Positions 36,139 to 49,271 of a DNA stretch of 64,000 nucleotides are shown piece after piece. The translations under genes were made by a program, and so were the position numbers. The DNA is from Membranipora membranacea. Its lineage: Eukaryota; Bryozoa; Gymnolaemata; Cheilostomatida; Membraniporidae. The DNA is taken from the NCBI GenBank assembly GCA_914767715.1, contig OU612074.1:21874062-21938061 (forward strand), in the 5' to 3' direction. Every line of letters starts with the position of its first letter. Position 1 is the stretch's first letter. Below the pieces are notes generated by a model. It ran no database searches. It saw only the letters and a list, made by a program, of their open reading frames with translations, and was not told where the DNA came from.

Positions 36139-38829
36139 GACTGTATCACGCTCGGTGTAGCTCACAGCACGAAGTGGAGAAAATAGTGACACTGCCTACA
36201 TAATATGACTGACTTGGCCTGAATTCCGTGTTCATTCTGCCAATTTGTATAAAACATTCTTTTGCTATTCCACAATTTTAGAATTACAATTGATGATGGA
36301 AGTTTAGGTGGAAACAACTGGGTTGTTGCATATTGCTTATTGTTATTATAAATTGTCTGCTATTAGTGTTTTGATGGAGCAATAGGTAATTGTATAGACA
36401 ACAAATCGCAAAACAATTCACCAGGATGTAATTTGATTGAATCAACAATCATAAGAAAATATTGCTTCATTCAAATATGTTGTTTGTTCAACAAAACAAG
36501 GCTCCTTTTGGCCACTTCAACAGTAGATGAAAGGACAAACATTTTTTCTCATATACATGCATTGAATTTTGTTCTTAACTGAATAACAGAGATTGGCAGG
36601 AGTTCTCGTCTAGAACAAGGTATTGATTTGAAGTGAATTTCTGCTCCAAGTTTCATGTGAACCTTTACTCGCAATCATATGTCATGCCAGCGGTAGGCAA
36701 TCAAACTGGTCGCCTTTGTCCTCATGTAACACAGGCATCCAATAGGTTATTAGCACTCCAGTGTTCAGAGTTCCCATCTGACACAGACTTATTACCTATG
36801 TTATCATGCGGGGGGTCTTGTACAATCCCGATATTAGGGTGTCTGCTAAAAATAAAGTCTGGGTGCGGTACGTAATTTGGCAAAAAAGAATGTTTTCCAG
36901 CATGGGATTTCTTTTGCGTTGCAAAACTCTAGAACAAACAAGGAGTCCCATGAGTCACGAAACAATTAATAAGCTGTTTTTTCTCCAAACATAGAATTGA
37001 TTCATTGATTATTACTTTTATGTAGGAATATATGGATTTTCGATAAATATACACATCCTTTGTCATCGGTATACAAATGGTCATATAGGACTTCTTCCAC
37101 AAAAACACAAATAAATATGGTGAGGTGCTTGGACAAAATGTCAGCATTGAAAATACATTATTTCTCAATAAATATACAACTGAGCGTATTATTTGTTGAG
37201 TTGTCTTTTGAGTTTGGAGACTTGATTACTGATAGCTAGATCAAGTGTGGAACTTAGTGCAGACAAGGTGTTACATGCAGGTTGCCGGTAGAGCTTAACT
37301 CAGATATCCGCATTGTCATGTGAAAGGATATTGGTGCGCATATGTTTACCTTATATAGTTTTAATAATGAACCGTGCTGACAGTTATTCGTATGATCATT
37401 GTTGCTGATTACCTTTCGCCCCATTGTATTCAAAAGCTGTGAACGATTGTTAAATTGGCTACCCATTTTGTTAGCTTCATTTCAGTGTATTAATTTTTCT
37501 ATACCAGCCTCAGTCAAGTCTGGGCTTTTGTACAAGTCAGTACACCATGGTTTTGGTTACAATTAAGCACATAATTCATGCAAACCGCATATTATTATAC
37601 ATGTACTGATATGGAATCTACCTTTTCTGGATGGTATGTTGTTTCAGATATAAATATATACATTTTCTTCATGCACTTAAAACTACACTGGGTATTTGAA
37701 TAATGCTGTTTTGTCATAAATATTATATATACGCACACACACGCTGCTCTATACAAATGTTATGATGTGCTAAATTTGCTGCCGATTAATGCTGCCATCA
37801 GTATAACATTGTAGTTGTGTTGCAGCCGTAATACACCACATCAAACATCAAACTCAACACAGCTCCAGCTTGTCTCATAACAGAGACCATTCTTATAGTA
37901 TGCGACAAACATACTCAGGTCCAAGCACCTAACTTGCAGTTTTTGAATGTGTAATTAATTAATTCGTAATGTAGTAAGAAATGTATATTATTGTTTATGT
38001 TTTATATTTGTATTGAAAAGAATGGCATTATTGTTTAATTGTATTTCATTGTATTTGTTGCCCACTCAAACAAACATTTTTTATTTATTCATTCGCTAAT
38101 CTTCTGTTTGTTGTTTATTCAGTGTTTATGATCTCCAATGGTCTCAAAATTAGAAACAAGCTGTCTAGATCTATGCAGTATGTCTGTCCTAACAATCATT
38201 CCAATAAAAAACTAGTTTTCAGGACAAGTCCATGTACATGGAGTGACTAGTGAGATAAGCTCAAGAGACTAGTCACTAGTGTTCCAATCTGGAAAAGAAC
38301 TTGGGGTCAAATGATGTAATTGATAGGACTTCTTTGGCCCAATGGTTATGTGATTTATTTTATGAAATGGATAAGACTCATTCAGAGATTAGAAGACGCA
38401 ACACTGTCTTTGGTAGAATATCATCATGTCCCATAATGTGTCATCTGTGCAGGTATATCAGATTTGTTGTGATTCAGAACATTTCATACCTAACAAGCTT
38501 CAGGATTATATATCAAACTTTATTGGCATACACTCTCACCGAATGTTTTACACAAAGCTCAAAAAAATTAGGAAAACTGACATTATAATAAATTGAAGTG
38601 GAATGAAGTGTATATATGATATGATCTGATTGGATTTTGATGTTAATGCTTAGAAATATAATTGAAAAACAATTCTTTAAATAAAGTCGATAATTCTTTT
38701 GATCTGATCAAATAATGTGTGGATCAAATTATAATGTGTGGGAAAGATCATAGAAAAGAAGAATAAGTGACGGTAAAATTTGTGTGTGTCATGATTGGTA
38801 GCTTGTACAGCTTCCATTTTGTAGACAGT
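36139..38829. other. Intergenic region between the two collagen copies
   Basis: No supported exon was found. AT-rich; an inverted repeat (agtgactagt... with ...actagtcact) lies at 38240-38280. This should contain the 3' UTR of the intact collagen gene on the right and the former promoter of the pseudogene on the left. Confidence 0.4.
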
Positions 38830-41800
38830 TTACTTAGTACAAACAACACAAGTGAGTTGTCTGTTCTCATAGTAGTTACCATATGGGGTGCAATGTCCGA
38901 TTGTCCCTGTGCTACTGCACTCAGGACGCACAAAGTAAAACTGAGCTCCATTGTAGTTAGAACCCAATCCCGACACATATTGAGGACTTTCATCCACACA
39001 TTCAAAAGTAGTTCTTTGACTTGAGCCCCCTGAGTATGCTGTCATTAAATAACCTACAACAATACACAGCCATGGTCAATGCTGTTCCTTATCAGTCCTG
39101 GCAGGTTTATCACAGCTGATTCAGACAAAAGATTTCAATATCACTGTAGAATTTGTCAGGGTTGTTGCATGATGATATTCAACTGTGGACCTGTTGGGAG
39201 GGGTATCATTTAGAGAACCTGTGCATTAGTTCCAAGAATCTCCAGAAACAACAACTTCAACAAAGTTCACAAAACAGTAATCCAACTTACGTAGGATTGT
39301 TCTGATGAACCCACAGTGTTATTAAAAAAAATGTAGTAATCAATTGAATTTTGCAGAATGAATAAATACTCCAGAACATTCTTACCATCATATTCCTCTG
39401 TCCATCCAGAGGGACAAATTGACTTTGCTGGGATCATTATTGAGGTGGATCTCGGTGCGTAACATAGGGCACACGGAACATTCTCATCATCGGCTCTACT
39501 TGGAAACAGCCCACAACTACCACTCTCATACTCTACACCCGATATATAGGCAAAAGAACCTCCACTTCCTGTGTAGTAAGTCTTGTAATCTGGGTCTAGC
39601 GGTAGACACTGGAAGTTTGATCCTCCTCCTGAAGTGCTGTAGTATGTTCCTGCTGCAAAACCTTCAACAAGAGAAAAATCCATCATGATTGGCACGTTAT
39701 CAAAAAGGAGACCAAATTGTCTTATATGAATTCAAATCAGCTTGCTTTTAAATTGATTGTTGAAAAGAATATATTTAAAAGGTATGTGCTATGCTGTTGT
39801 AGGGAATCCAAATTTGCTTTGACGGAATTGTGGGAGTTCAATTTAAGAACTACAATAAAGAGATTTTCTTATGCGCAGATCATGCGTACACAGTATACAA
39901 ACCAAATCATGCAAAACAAAATATTCAGTCATTGATTGTTGTGCAACATTGAGTATGTTCAAAAGTAATCTTAATGATATTGATCAAAAAGATGAAATTT
40001 CTAAGACATCTTTTTATCAAAAACACTTCGAAAATTCCATGCAGTCATGTTTTAATTTTTGGGATGCATTGAATTATCAAATTCACCCAATCTCCCACAT
40101 TACAAGGATTGTGATACTGAAGCATACAGATATACCAGAACATAACACAAGCTAAGGCAATTCCAGTACATCATAAATCTCTTGTCTCAAATCTTTCAAA
40201 TCTTTCAAAACAAAAACATTACCTTCGTATACGAGAGTGCGCCCATTAGGACAGTCCTTTCTCCCCCATCTTACATAACTGCTTCCTCCTACACCACTAG
40301 AAGATGAACCGCTTGTTCCTTTCTGTCCTTTTGATCCTGTATAACCTCGTGATCCTTTCAATCCATGATCCCCTTTCTGACCATTCTGTCCTGGGCTTCC
40401 ATCAACTCCATCAGTTCCTCTACTCCCATCTTGGCCATCATCTCCTTGAAAAGTAAAAATATTATTGCGGGTAACCGATGGAAAAGTTTTCTGTGTTTTG
40501 TTCTCAGATGTTTTTGTTCAGTTGTATTTGTCAATTTCAATAATCAAGCTGCATAGAAAAGCTTGGAATGCATTGGTGGTCACAAATAGTTTAAATGTAA
40601 CAGACCTTGTTTATTGTTTGAATTTCAGATATTTGTGTTCTGTTGCATCCCGTAATTTATAACATGGTTAAACTGAATGGATATAACATGAAATAACATA
40701 CCTGGTACTCCTGCCCGACCTGGTGCCCCTTTCAGGCCTGTTCTACCCTTCTCCCCAGTTATCCCTCGATCTCCTTTGGCTCCAGTGTCTCCTCTTGAAC
40801 CTGGGGACCCAACATCTCCCTTCTCTCCAGCCTCACCTTGAGGCCCTCTGCCACCAGTCTCTGCTTCTCCAATAACTGGCGACTCTGCAGGAAAAAATAA
40901 ACAAAATAACAACAACTGACAAGTTATGCGTGCTTTGTTATATTCTCAATGGGCTTGGAGCTAGTTTTCTCATTTTCAAGCTGCTTATACTACATGCTCA
41001 GAATATCCGACACTCATGTAATCAGTTAAGGGTTGCATTATGGTGGTGGGTCAATTCGATTCGAAGACTACCAAAAGACAAAAGCAATATACAACCCATT
41101 TATGTTTTTTTTCTACCTGTTTGCTTGTAACTGGTTACATTTATATAAAAAACAAATAGAATGATGTCCAATGGATGTTCACAAGATTGAGATAAGGGAA
41201 CAAGGAACCATGCAATTGTATAGAGCAACCCCTTCTTATGGTTTATATTACCTCCTCCTCCTCCTTGCACCTCTAAGTTAGTGTAGAGCTGAAGTTTGTT
41301 TTCTACTTCATGTAGTCTGATCTTGGTGTCGATTAGCGCTGCTACTGCAATGGTAAACACAACAAGCACTGCAATAAACATGATGATGTTGATTGGCTGC
41401 TTCCAGACGCTCTGCTCTCCATGCGGGCACTTGACTGGTAGTAGGATTGGATCATGGTGACATCTTGGCCCACTCTCACCTTCTCCGTTCATCTGTTCAT
41501 AGATAGGAGCCTTCGGAGGAAGATTTCTTGGTTCAGCCCTGAAGAGAAAACAATATTGCTAGAAAATATATTCCTAATTGGGGAACTTTTTTGGACTCAT
41601 TAGAACTAAGACATCCCACCTCGCTCGATTAATACCTTATGAACATTCATGAACAATAAATAGGCGATATGTTCATTTCTCTCAACATTGCAATATGTAA
41701 GAAGCAAAGAATACGTCAACAATCTGCTTGTGATATTTTCTGCAGTCTTATACAAACATTATCTAGGCTACTTACTTTGGTGGTTTACCAGCTGGGAACT

Positions 41801-41861
41801 TATCATCACCTGGCTTCTCAAAGGCCATGTTTACATAATTCTCTTCCTCACCATCAACCAT
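38830..41861 (-). CDS. Type II transmembrane collagen with C4-like cysteine-rich C-terminus
   Basis: Six exons join in phase: 41776-41861 (ATG), 41252-41538, 40702-40884, 40223-40444, 39386-39661 and 38830-39053 (TAA), giving 425 aa. There is no signal peptide. A cytoplasmic head ([20 protein letters not shown]) precedes one membrane helix at about 77-97 ([20 protein letters not shown]) and a short heptad stretch ([18 protein letters not shown]) that could trimerise. Two exons of Gly-X-Y follow, about 105 residues, rich in KGD/KGE triplets. The C-terminal region begins [14 protein letters not shown] and contains [39 protein letters not shown] and LTCVVCTK, the layout of short-chain collagen C4. 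It should be a trimeric cell-surface or shed matrix protein. A broken paralogue lies downstream. The C4-family call is firm; ligand and cell type are unknown. Confidence 0.92.
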
Positions 41862-42419
41862 TGTGTAAGTATTTTATCTCAAAGTAAAAAGCCTACAGCA
41901 GAGGTGAGCGTTGAGCAGCTGAGTATCAGTAGTTAACTGATCAGGCCCACTTGCACAGACACATCCTTTTTAATACTATATTATTCTCAGTTGCTGAGAG
42001 ACAACACCTTAAGCCAAAGACGCAATGTATGTTTTCATTTTCCTCAACCTGGTTTTTTGTGACAACATAGGCTTGCTTAATGGGGCACACTATGAAAAAA
42101 ATAACCTCCACCCCTCTCACTCTGTTGTTTTAGGTTTGAGGCTAAACTTTAGTGAAAATAATCTGACATAAAATCCGATAGATCAATAGTACGTCTGTGC
42201 TAAGTAAATAGGGGAGGAAGAAGAAGCCGAGAGTTTCCTATTCCACATATATAGTACAAAAAGAATGCTGACTCATGCATTCAGATGTAGACAATAGAGG
42301 TTTTTTATAACGTAAGCGGATTTACTTTATGGACAGCAGATCAACTGATAAGGATATCAAATAAATTTAAGTGAAACTTGTGCAGTTTTTTTAAAAGAAC
42401 AAAAATTCTCATAATTTGT

Positions 42420-42528
42420 ACCTAGACCAAGTTCAATCAATGTCTGCATTCAGCATTGCTTCCCCTGTCGATCAGTGGAAAAGGAATAAACCCAAATGCA
42501 GGCAAACCTGATCAAACTTGAGCTAATG
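42420..42528. repeat. Hairpin MITE-like repeat, diverged copy
   Basis: Left end 'cctagaccaagttcaatcaa' with tgtctgcatt; right end aatgcaggcaaacctgatca and aacttgag. The two ends are imperfect inverted repeats related to the copy at 11788-11900. It lies upstream of the intact collagen gene. Confidence 0.55.
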
Positions 42529-43481
42529 TGTATTAATGTAAGGTGGTGAGGCAACCCATATATAGGAAATCAGGTCATTCGTTACCTGGTTAGCACCAAA
42601 CTGATCAAGTTTTGGTGCAAAATTTATCCTATACCCTTTACTGGTTTAGCATTTATTTTCATTCGGAGGTTTCTTCGCATTCCTATATAAATCTGGAGGT
42701 AATCAATATCTTTTAATCACAAGATTGAGATAAATTAGTACAACACAATGCTGGGTCAACCATCACCAACGACATACTCAACAAACACCAGGATTGAGAG
42801 ATGTAATATATACAACAACCTAGAAATATTGGTGTTTCTTTTATGTTTGAAATGCTGTTAAAACATTTTAGTCGGGAGAGACAATTTAGAATAACAAAAG
42901 GCAGAATGACTAAAAATAGATAGATGTTCTAAACTTTGCAAAACATTAAGCAGGTCACTTTAGCTCCAGATCTTATTGTTTGCTATCCAAGCACAACTTC
43001 TATAAATGTATTCGGTGAATGAGGGTAATAGTTGAAATTTTTCCGATCAAGGAAGAGGAATTTTCCTCTCTCTTCTCATGACCACACAACTCTTAAGAAC
43101 ATTTACCAAATTTAATTTTATTTCTAGATTATAGGTGCATTCACGTTTGAACATTGACAGCAATTCAAAGAGCGATGCATTGCAAGCAGTAAATTGAATA
43201 ATTCTACAGTTCACCGTCTACTGTGAGAAAAGAAAACTGCCTGGCCAGTTCAAGAGACATAAAAGAATAGGGTACAGGAATATAAACAATGTCGTAAGAG
43301 AGAGTCTGACAGCTGTTTCTGCAATAATTATTATTAAGTGTAAAAACATATTGCACAGCTACTGAGCAATTAGCTGCCAGACTAAATATTTCTTTAGTAA
43401 TTTGTAGTCTTTGAAACTCAGGCATGGTATATCACTTTTGGATTTTTTATAGGAATATATCCACTGTAATCACATTACACT

Positions 43482-44966
43482 TTACACATGGACCTCAATC
43501 TCGTATAAATTGAGGTAATTGTTCCCTTCCACCAGTGTGACTCGGACAAAGCACCCAAATATGGCGGTGTAACAGCTATGCACTCTGACAGCAGGCTGAG
43601 GTCCGGGTGAATAGGAGCAGGCAGATTTAGTACCACATACACCAAATCCTTCCTCGCTATCATCTATCGATATGCTGATGATGACATTTTTCAGTCTGGC
43701 ACACACATCTGAAATTATTATCATTGTTGAATTCATGAGTTAATTGGGGGTCCAGATATGGTGATAATCTTTATAAAATTCCTTGATGTAGCCTAAGCTA
43801 TTTTTGGCAACCTCACTTCAATCTTATAACAATCAAATTAATGGACCAGGTTTCTATAAATGAAAAAAAACTAAATTCAAGATCCAATGTAAATTTTCAT
43901 CCTGTAGGGAGCTGCACTGCATGAAACGGTGGTGCAAGTCTCATGCACCTAAAATTATAATACCCTGTCAAAAAAACTCATATAATTGTGGAGCATTCTT
44001 TCACATTTCCCTATTCAGCTTAATTGACCAGATAAAATTATAGTATTGTGCTATATTTATGAACAACCATCTTTTTTTCATTGAACTCATGAGATTATAT
44101 CTTTCTCTTCTTCAAAGTATACTCATCCAGCTTTTCTAATCAACATTGGTTTTTTTCAAGAATAAACCTGACCATTGTAGGAATTCCAAATAGTCTATTT
44201 GATATTGACCTTTGACTGTAAGCATTTCGTCGTGGATGTGGATGATGCTAAAGATGCGAGACTTATTTCAAGAATCGATAATTTGAATTTTCAGTCAAGA
44301 CAATCCTGTACTAGGGTTCGACAATTTATTGATACATGGGAAGTTTGCAGGTTAAATCAATTTTAATATCAAAGTTGAGATTTGTCATAGGCCTTTTTGT
44401 TCTTGGTTCTCGGATCTGTAGTCTACACCCATACCTGGCCAAGTTTCACATCGGTTCCATATCTTTGCACCTGTGACGCTCTCATCACTGGTTAGGTGAA
44501 TTTGTATCCATGGAGATATCTCCTGTCCTGTGTGAGCAATACTCTGCTCATCACTGTACCTTCCATCGATAGCATAGCTGGCCTTGTCATCCAGGATTTG
44601 CAAACTCGACATGTTCGCAGTAGTTCCTGCTTCTACCAATGAATCATAGGACAATTAACAGTCCACATTTAAAAAAAACTCTAATACATTACAGAGTAAG
44701 AAGACAAATTAACCATACATATATACATGGCTGTGGTAAGTGATATATATATATATATATATATACACTGCCGAGGCGTTATAAATGAATGTTCACACAC
44801 CTTTGTTCACACATTCCATCCCGCATTGAGTGGAAGTCTCCACCTGACGGATGGTTGTATCAGAAGAATGCGGCTTATCAACAGAAACAGCACTGAAAGT
44901 TGTATCAGATTCAGTAAAAACGCATTCAAAATATTGCAAAAACAAGAGCAAAATGTAGACCCTCAT
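43482..44966 (-). CDS. Small secreted fucolectin / F5-8C-like lectin
   Basis: Three exons join in phase 1: 44801-44966 (ATG at 44966), 44435-44632 and 43482-43708 (TAA), giving 196 aa. A signal peptide (MRVYILLLFLQYFECVF) is followed by about 35 residues that include a 'QCGMECVNKG' stretch resembling the start of a PAN/apple module. The rest is a galactose-binding-like jelly roll: SYAIDGRYSDEQSIAHT, SPWIQIHL, GAKIWNRCETWPDVCARL, then GCFVRVTLVEGNNYLNLYEI and EV at the end. This is the order of the fucolectin/tachylectin-4/pentraxin-1 (FTP) domain, where AIDG, WWxVDL, IYNRxD and the C-terminal EVEV are landmarks. Such lectins bind fucosylated glycans and often act in recognition of microbes or self. 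Only one domain is present. FTP membership is likely; sugar specificity is not known. Confidence 0.82.
44743..44764. repeat. AT dinucleotide microsatellite
   Basis: An (at)n run in intron 1 of the fucolectin-like gene. Confidence 0.8.
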
Positions 44967-45519
44967 ATTCTGGTAAGATTGTGCAGTGTGCCTGAGGGTG
45001 AGGATGTCACCCCTTGCCGATGCGTTATGTATAGCTTCCACTCAGGGTCTTAGTATAAATGCATGAAATAGAAAATGAAAACAATATGATCAGTAAAAGA
45101 AAGAAATAAATTTGTAATCATAAAATTTTTAATCTAGGTAAGAGAAAGTCTTAATTATAGATAAGACCTGATAACAGTCATGTGGAAGCTTGACATGCCT
45201 CGAGCTGATCTAAGTCATGTAACTAAATCATTAATGGCTGTAGTAATCACTAAATTATTACAGCAACTCTAAATAATCAAAGTTTCAGTACAATTTTAGT
45301 AAGTGAAAATTTCCTTACTGAAGAAAGAAAGAAAGAACAAAACAATATTTAGATTGGCAGCAAATTCAAGAAAAAAGTCATAGCCCTGGGTAAGAATTAT
45401 GTTTTTGTGTTTGTCCCCCCCCCCCCTTATTTATGCCTTAGTCTGGTTACAATTGCAGACAAACTGCTATCGAAATCTCTAGTGGGATGCCAAGCTAAGT
45501 GGTGGTGGAGTCGTATCAC

Positions 45520-45740
45520 ACTCCGCTGCCCGAAGCGTGGGCAGGAAACATTAGTTGCCTTAGTGGCGAGGATGCAATATCTGCGCCAGGTTGCTCTCTG
45601 TTTGCAGGCAGGTTGCAGTACATCTGGAGGCCAACCAAACTCCAGTAGTCATTGGACTGAAGTAGAATTCGAATCCACAACCTTCAACATTTGAATGCTA
45701 AAGCAACAGCGCTCTAAACAACTAAGCCACCTCCTATTCC
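45520..45740 (-). repeat. tRNA-derived SINE, family 1, inverted copy
   Basis: On the minus strand it starts ggaataggaggtggcttagt, carries a B-box-like GGATTCGAATTC and the body motifs actggag, aaacagagagcaacc, cagatattgc and cctcgccactaagg. It aligns with the copies at 34801 and 49636. The homopolymer cccccccccc at about 45417-45426 lies just outside. Confidence 0.7.
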
Positions 45741-46715
45741 TATCATGTCACCTTTGCATATCTAGCACTGCCAGCTCTGAGTACACCAATTAGGATGAGG
45801 TTGATAATTTTTCTTTTTTTATGATTCTATTGCTTTGTTCCTAATTAAATTGATAACTCTAGTCGGCTGTAGTAATGCTTTGTATAAAAAGAGCCAGCTT
45901 TGTAGCTTCATTTGTTTTTTAATCAAGCTTAAATAATTCTACTTTAACGCCCACCCCCCTCCCCCAGCCTTACTTTGATGTCTAGTAAGCTATACAAGTA
46001 ATACAAAAGTGCTGTGCCGCATTTTTGTTTAGTAGCAGCTGCCTTGAAATTTCAGTCGCCTTTCTTTTTAGGTTGTGGCTTATCGACTTGACAAACACGT
46101 ATTTTTCGCAGCTACTGATTATAGAAATCATCCTTGGTTAAATTAGTTTGGGGACAGTAGCTGACAACACAATGCTCAGAAAATCGACATAAAACTTTTT
46201 CACTATGGCTACCTGTCAACTTCACATACAATGGCAAATTTGTCTTGCAAACATACCTACCCATTATAGACCTCGATTCGTTCCAATATTTAAGCGAGAA
46301 ACTGCGGTCCACTGACATTTCCTTAATTTGCTAAACAAAAGCCAGCATAAATCATTATGATTTAACTCCTTACAAAACCCTCATACCTCACATCCCATGA
46401 TCCTCGTACAAAATAACAATAATATGATGAGCTAGTTAGAAGGTTTGACGCATAGACACGCCATAGTGTTTTGTCTATGTTTGGACCTTTGAAATAAGTT
46501 GGAAATCAGTCTTCAGGGTAAATACCGAAAAGCAAAATTTCCCATATGTACGTCTGCAATAAAATGGTATTCAAATGTATTAAAACAAACATGATTGGAT
46601 GATGAGTTTTGGCATCCGGCTGGGTATGATTTCTTATCTTTGATTGGTCCACAAGCGAAGTTCCAACAGTGAATGAACACTGCAGGTAATAAATAACTAC
46701 CACTAAAGTGTCCCC

Positions 46716-48530
46716 CATAGACTTAATAATAAACCTAGACATGACACTGTATGGAGTATTAGCATTGAGGCAGTGAGGCACTTAATTATGGTGACGCGAC
46801 GTCACTGGAGGGTGTGGAAACAGTGATTTTTACCCATAGCTATCATTGATTTACCTGTCCCAGCTCTGGTTAAATGTTGATAACTCTATTGGTTTCAAGT
46901 TTTAAAATTGCAATAAATTCAGCAGCTTCTGCTGATCATTTTGATAGTCTATTTAGCTTCATAGCTTAAATATTATCAATAAAGCAAGCTATTGGAAACG
47001 GTGTATTTAGACTTAAAGGTATAATTTTTTTTGCAGTTTCAGTCCTGAATAAATGCTTATATCTCTAACAATTTTGATTGAATTTTGAGTTTGAAAATTG
47101 CAATAGACTCAGCAGCTTCTGGTAATCATTTTGATAGTCTGTTTAGCTTTGTTGCGTAAATATTATCAAAAAAGCAAGCTATTGAAAATGGTGCATAGTC
47201 TCAAAACTATAACTTTTTTTGCAGTTTCAACCTTGATTTGAAGTTTATTGCCTAATCAATTTGAATGGGATTTCAAGTTTGAAAATTGCAATAGACTCAG
47301 CAGCTTCTGGGTCTCACTTTGAAGGTCTTTTCAGCGTTGAGCTCAGGTAAAACCAGGGAGTTTAGGACTTTCCTCCTTGTTATAACCGAACAAGCAAGGA
47401 CAATACCTAGCAGGCAAAGGAAGGTATAGTCATTGTACCACAGTTACATACTGGTGCCCTGGCTTATCCATTGTGAACAAATAGTGCTTAGCTTGATGAG
47501 TGTTACAACTGCTGTGTACTCAGAAATCTAGAAATCTGTTGCTATATTGCTGACTCCAGCAGACCACAATAACCATAATAGTATTTCAAAAGTTCATAAG
47601 ATTGTGTTTCTGGTCAGAATTGATGTATTATGATTTCCTAAATTACCAGATTTAGCTGTTGCTTGTTTTATCAGGCTGCTAATATAAGGTAAGAACGAGG
47701 AGAATGCTGCCGGGGCAGGAGGTCTCCCTTTACTTTTGACCCACCGAAGTGACCATTATATAAGCTACACAGAATATCATCTACTATGAACTTTTATTTG
47801 AAGCTTTGTGAGGTCCGGCCTTGACTTGTTTACTTCCAACTATCTCTGTTGGTCACATTTCAATAATGTTGGTGGATATTTTGTCTAAGGTCATGACATT
47901 TCTTATTGTGTATGCCTGGCTCAAAACGAGCAAAAAAGCATTCAAAAAAAGCAAAGATGAAATTAGTCATTTCTTTGGTAATAGTGTATTCACCAAGTAA
48001 ATTCAATTGCTTGCTTCCTCAGTTATTCCAAGGAAGAATGTCCTGAACTTCCTGGTTATACTTGAGCTACAAGGCAGAACAGACCATCAAAATGATCTCC
48101 ACAACCTACTGAATCTATTGCAATTTTTTGCTGCTGAATTGATAGCAATTTTCAAACTCAACATTCCAACAAAATTGTTTGAGAAATAAGCATTTAATCA
48201 GGACTGAAACTGCAAAAAAATTATGGCTTTGAGTCTATGCACTGTTTTCAATAGCTTGCTTTTTGATAGTATTTAAGCTATGAAGCTTAACAGACTATCA
48301 AAATGAGCACCAGAAGCTGCTGAGTCTATTGCAAATTTCAAACTTAAATTCCGATTGAAGCCAATTGAGTTATCCACATTTAACCAGAGCTGGGACAGGT
48401 AAATCAATCATAGCTATGAGTAAAAAATCACTGTTTCTACACCCTCCAGTGACGTCGTCGTGTCACCATAATTAAGTGCCTCACTTCAGCTATATACAGT
48501 GTCCTGTCTAGGTCTATTATTAAGTCTATG
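46716..48530. mobile_element. 1.8-kb foldback transposable element with long inverted arms
   Basis: The ends are CATAGACTTAATAATA and the inverse TATTATTAAGTCTATG. Arms of roughly 550-700 bp (about 46716-47410 and 47990-48530) are reverse complements with modest divergence, e.g. gtgaggcacttaattatggt, acctgtcccagctctggtta and the tttgcagtttcagtcctga block. The left arm holds three copies of a subrepeat of about 180 bp ('ttgcaatagactcagcagct' and tctgg at about 46905, 47100 and 47285). Flanks GTGTCCCC (46708-46715) and GTTTCCCC (48531-48538) look like an 8-bp target duplication with one mismatch. I see no transposase, so the element is probably non-autonomous. A 49-bp relative lies at 50308-50356. 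Confidence 0.85.
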
Positions 48531-49271
48531 GTTTCCCCTCATTATACCCTTACTCTATGATATCATATTCATAAGGATGTATATATAGTATATGCACCCA
48601 AGCGAAGGTTACCAATCTCCCTGGCCCACCAAACGCAGATAATCACAGAGATGCCCCGAGTCGTTTGTATACCCCTCCAAGAAGTTAATCAACAGAATTA
48701 GTTTTGCTTTTACGCTGTTGAACTGTTTTTGTTAATCATTGCACAGTTTTTTTGAACCATAAGTAATGAAAGGCTTGCATGACATTCTAACAGTGGGAAT
48801 AAAAATAATTCATAGGAAAAAAGTGTGCATTCTTACTATGGGACATTATTGCTCAGTAGTTGATATCATGATTGTGTCTGTATTTTGAATGAAGGATGAT
48901 GTCATAAACTATTCAGCCGTAACATAACCATCGCAATCATGATTAGTGTCAACATGTTGTGATTACTCATCATATCAGGTTGTCAAGTTTCGGTACATGG
49001 TTCCTTGTTGATCAATTATACATGCTTACACTATATTACTACTTGTGAACATGTATGATAAAGCACAGTTCAATGTTTGTAAACCGAGCTCAATAGTTCA
49101 ATGTTATATAGGCCTAGTAGTGCCAATGGAGCTGTAATAGAGGGACACATATCATTTAACATCAACAAGAAGGCTTGTCGGTAAAGAGATCCAGTCTGGT
49201 ATGAGCGTACTGTGTCTTTCACTGTCACCGTAGAATAAGTACTAAAGTCAGTCCAGCTTTCTATCAATAAG

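Noticed and set aside
38238-38280. Palindrome around actagtcact as a regulatory site
   Set aside because: It is a short isolated inverted repeat with no neighbouring promoter or exon; nothing beyond the symmetry supports a function.
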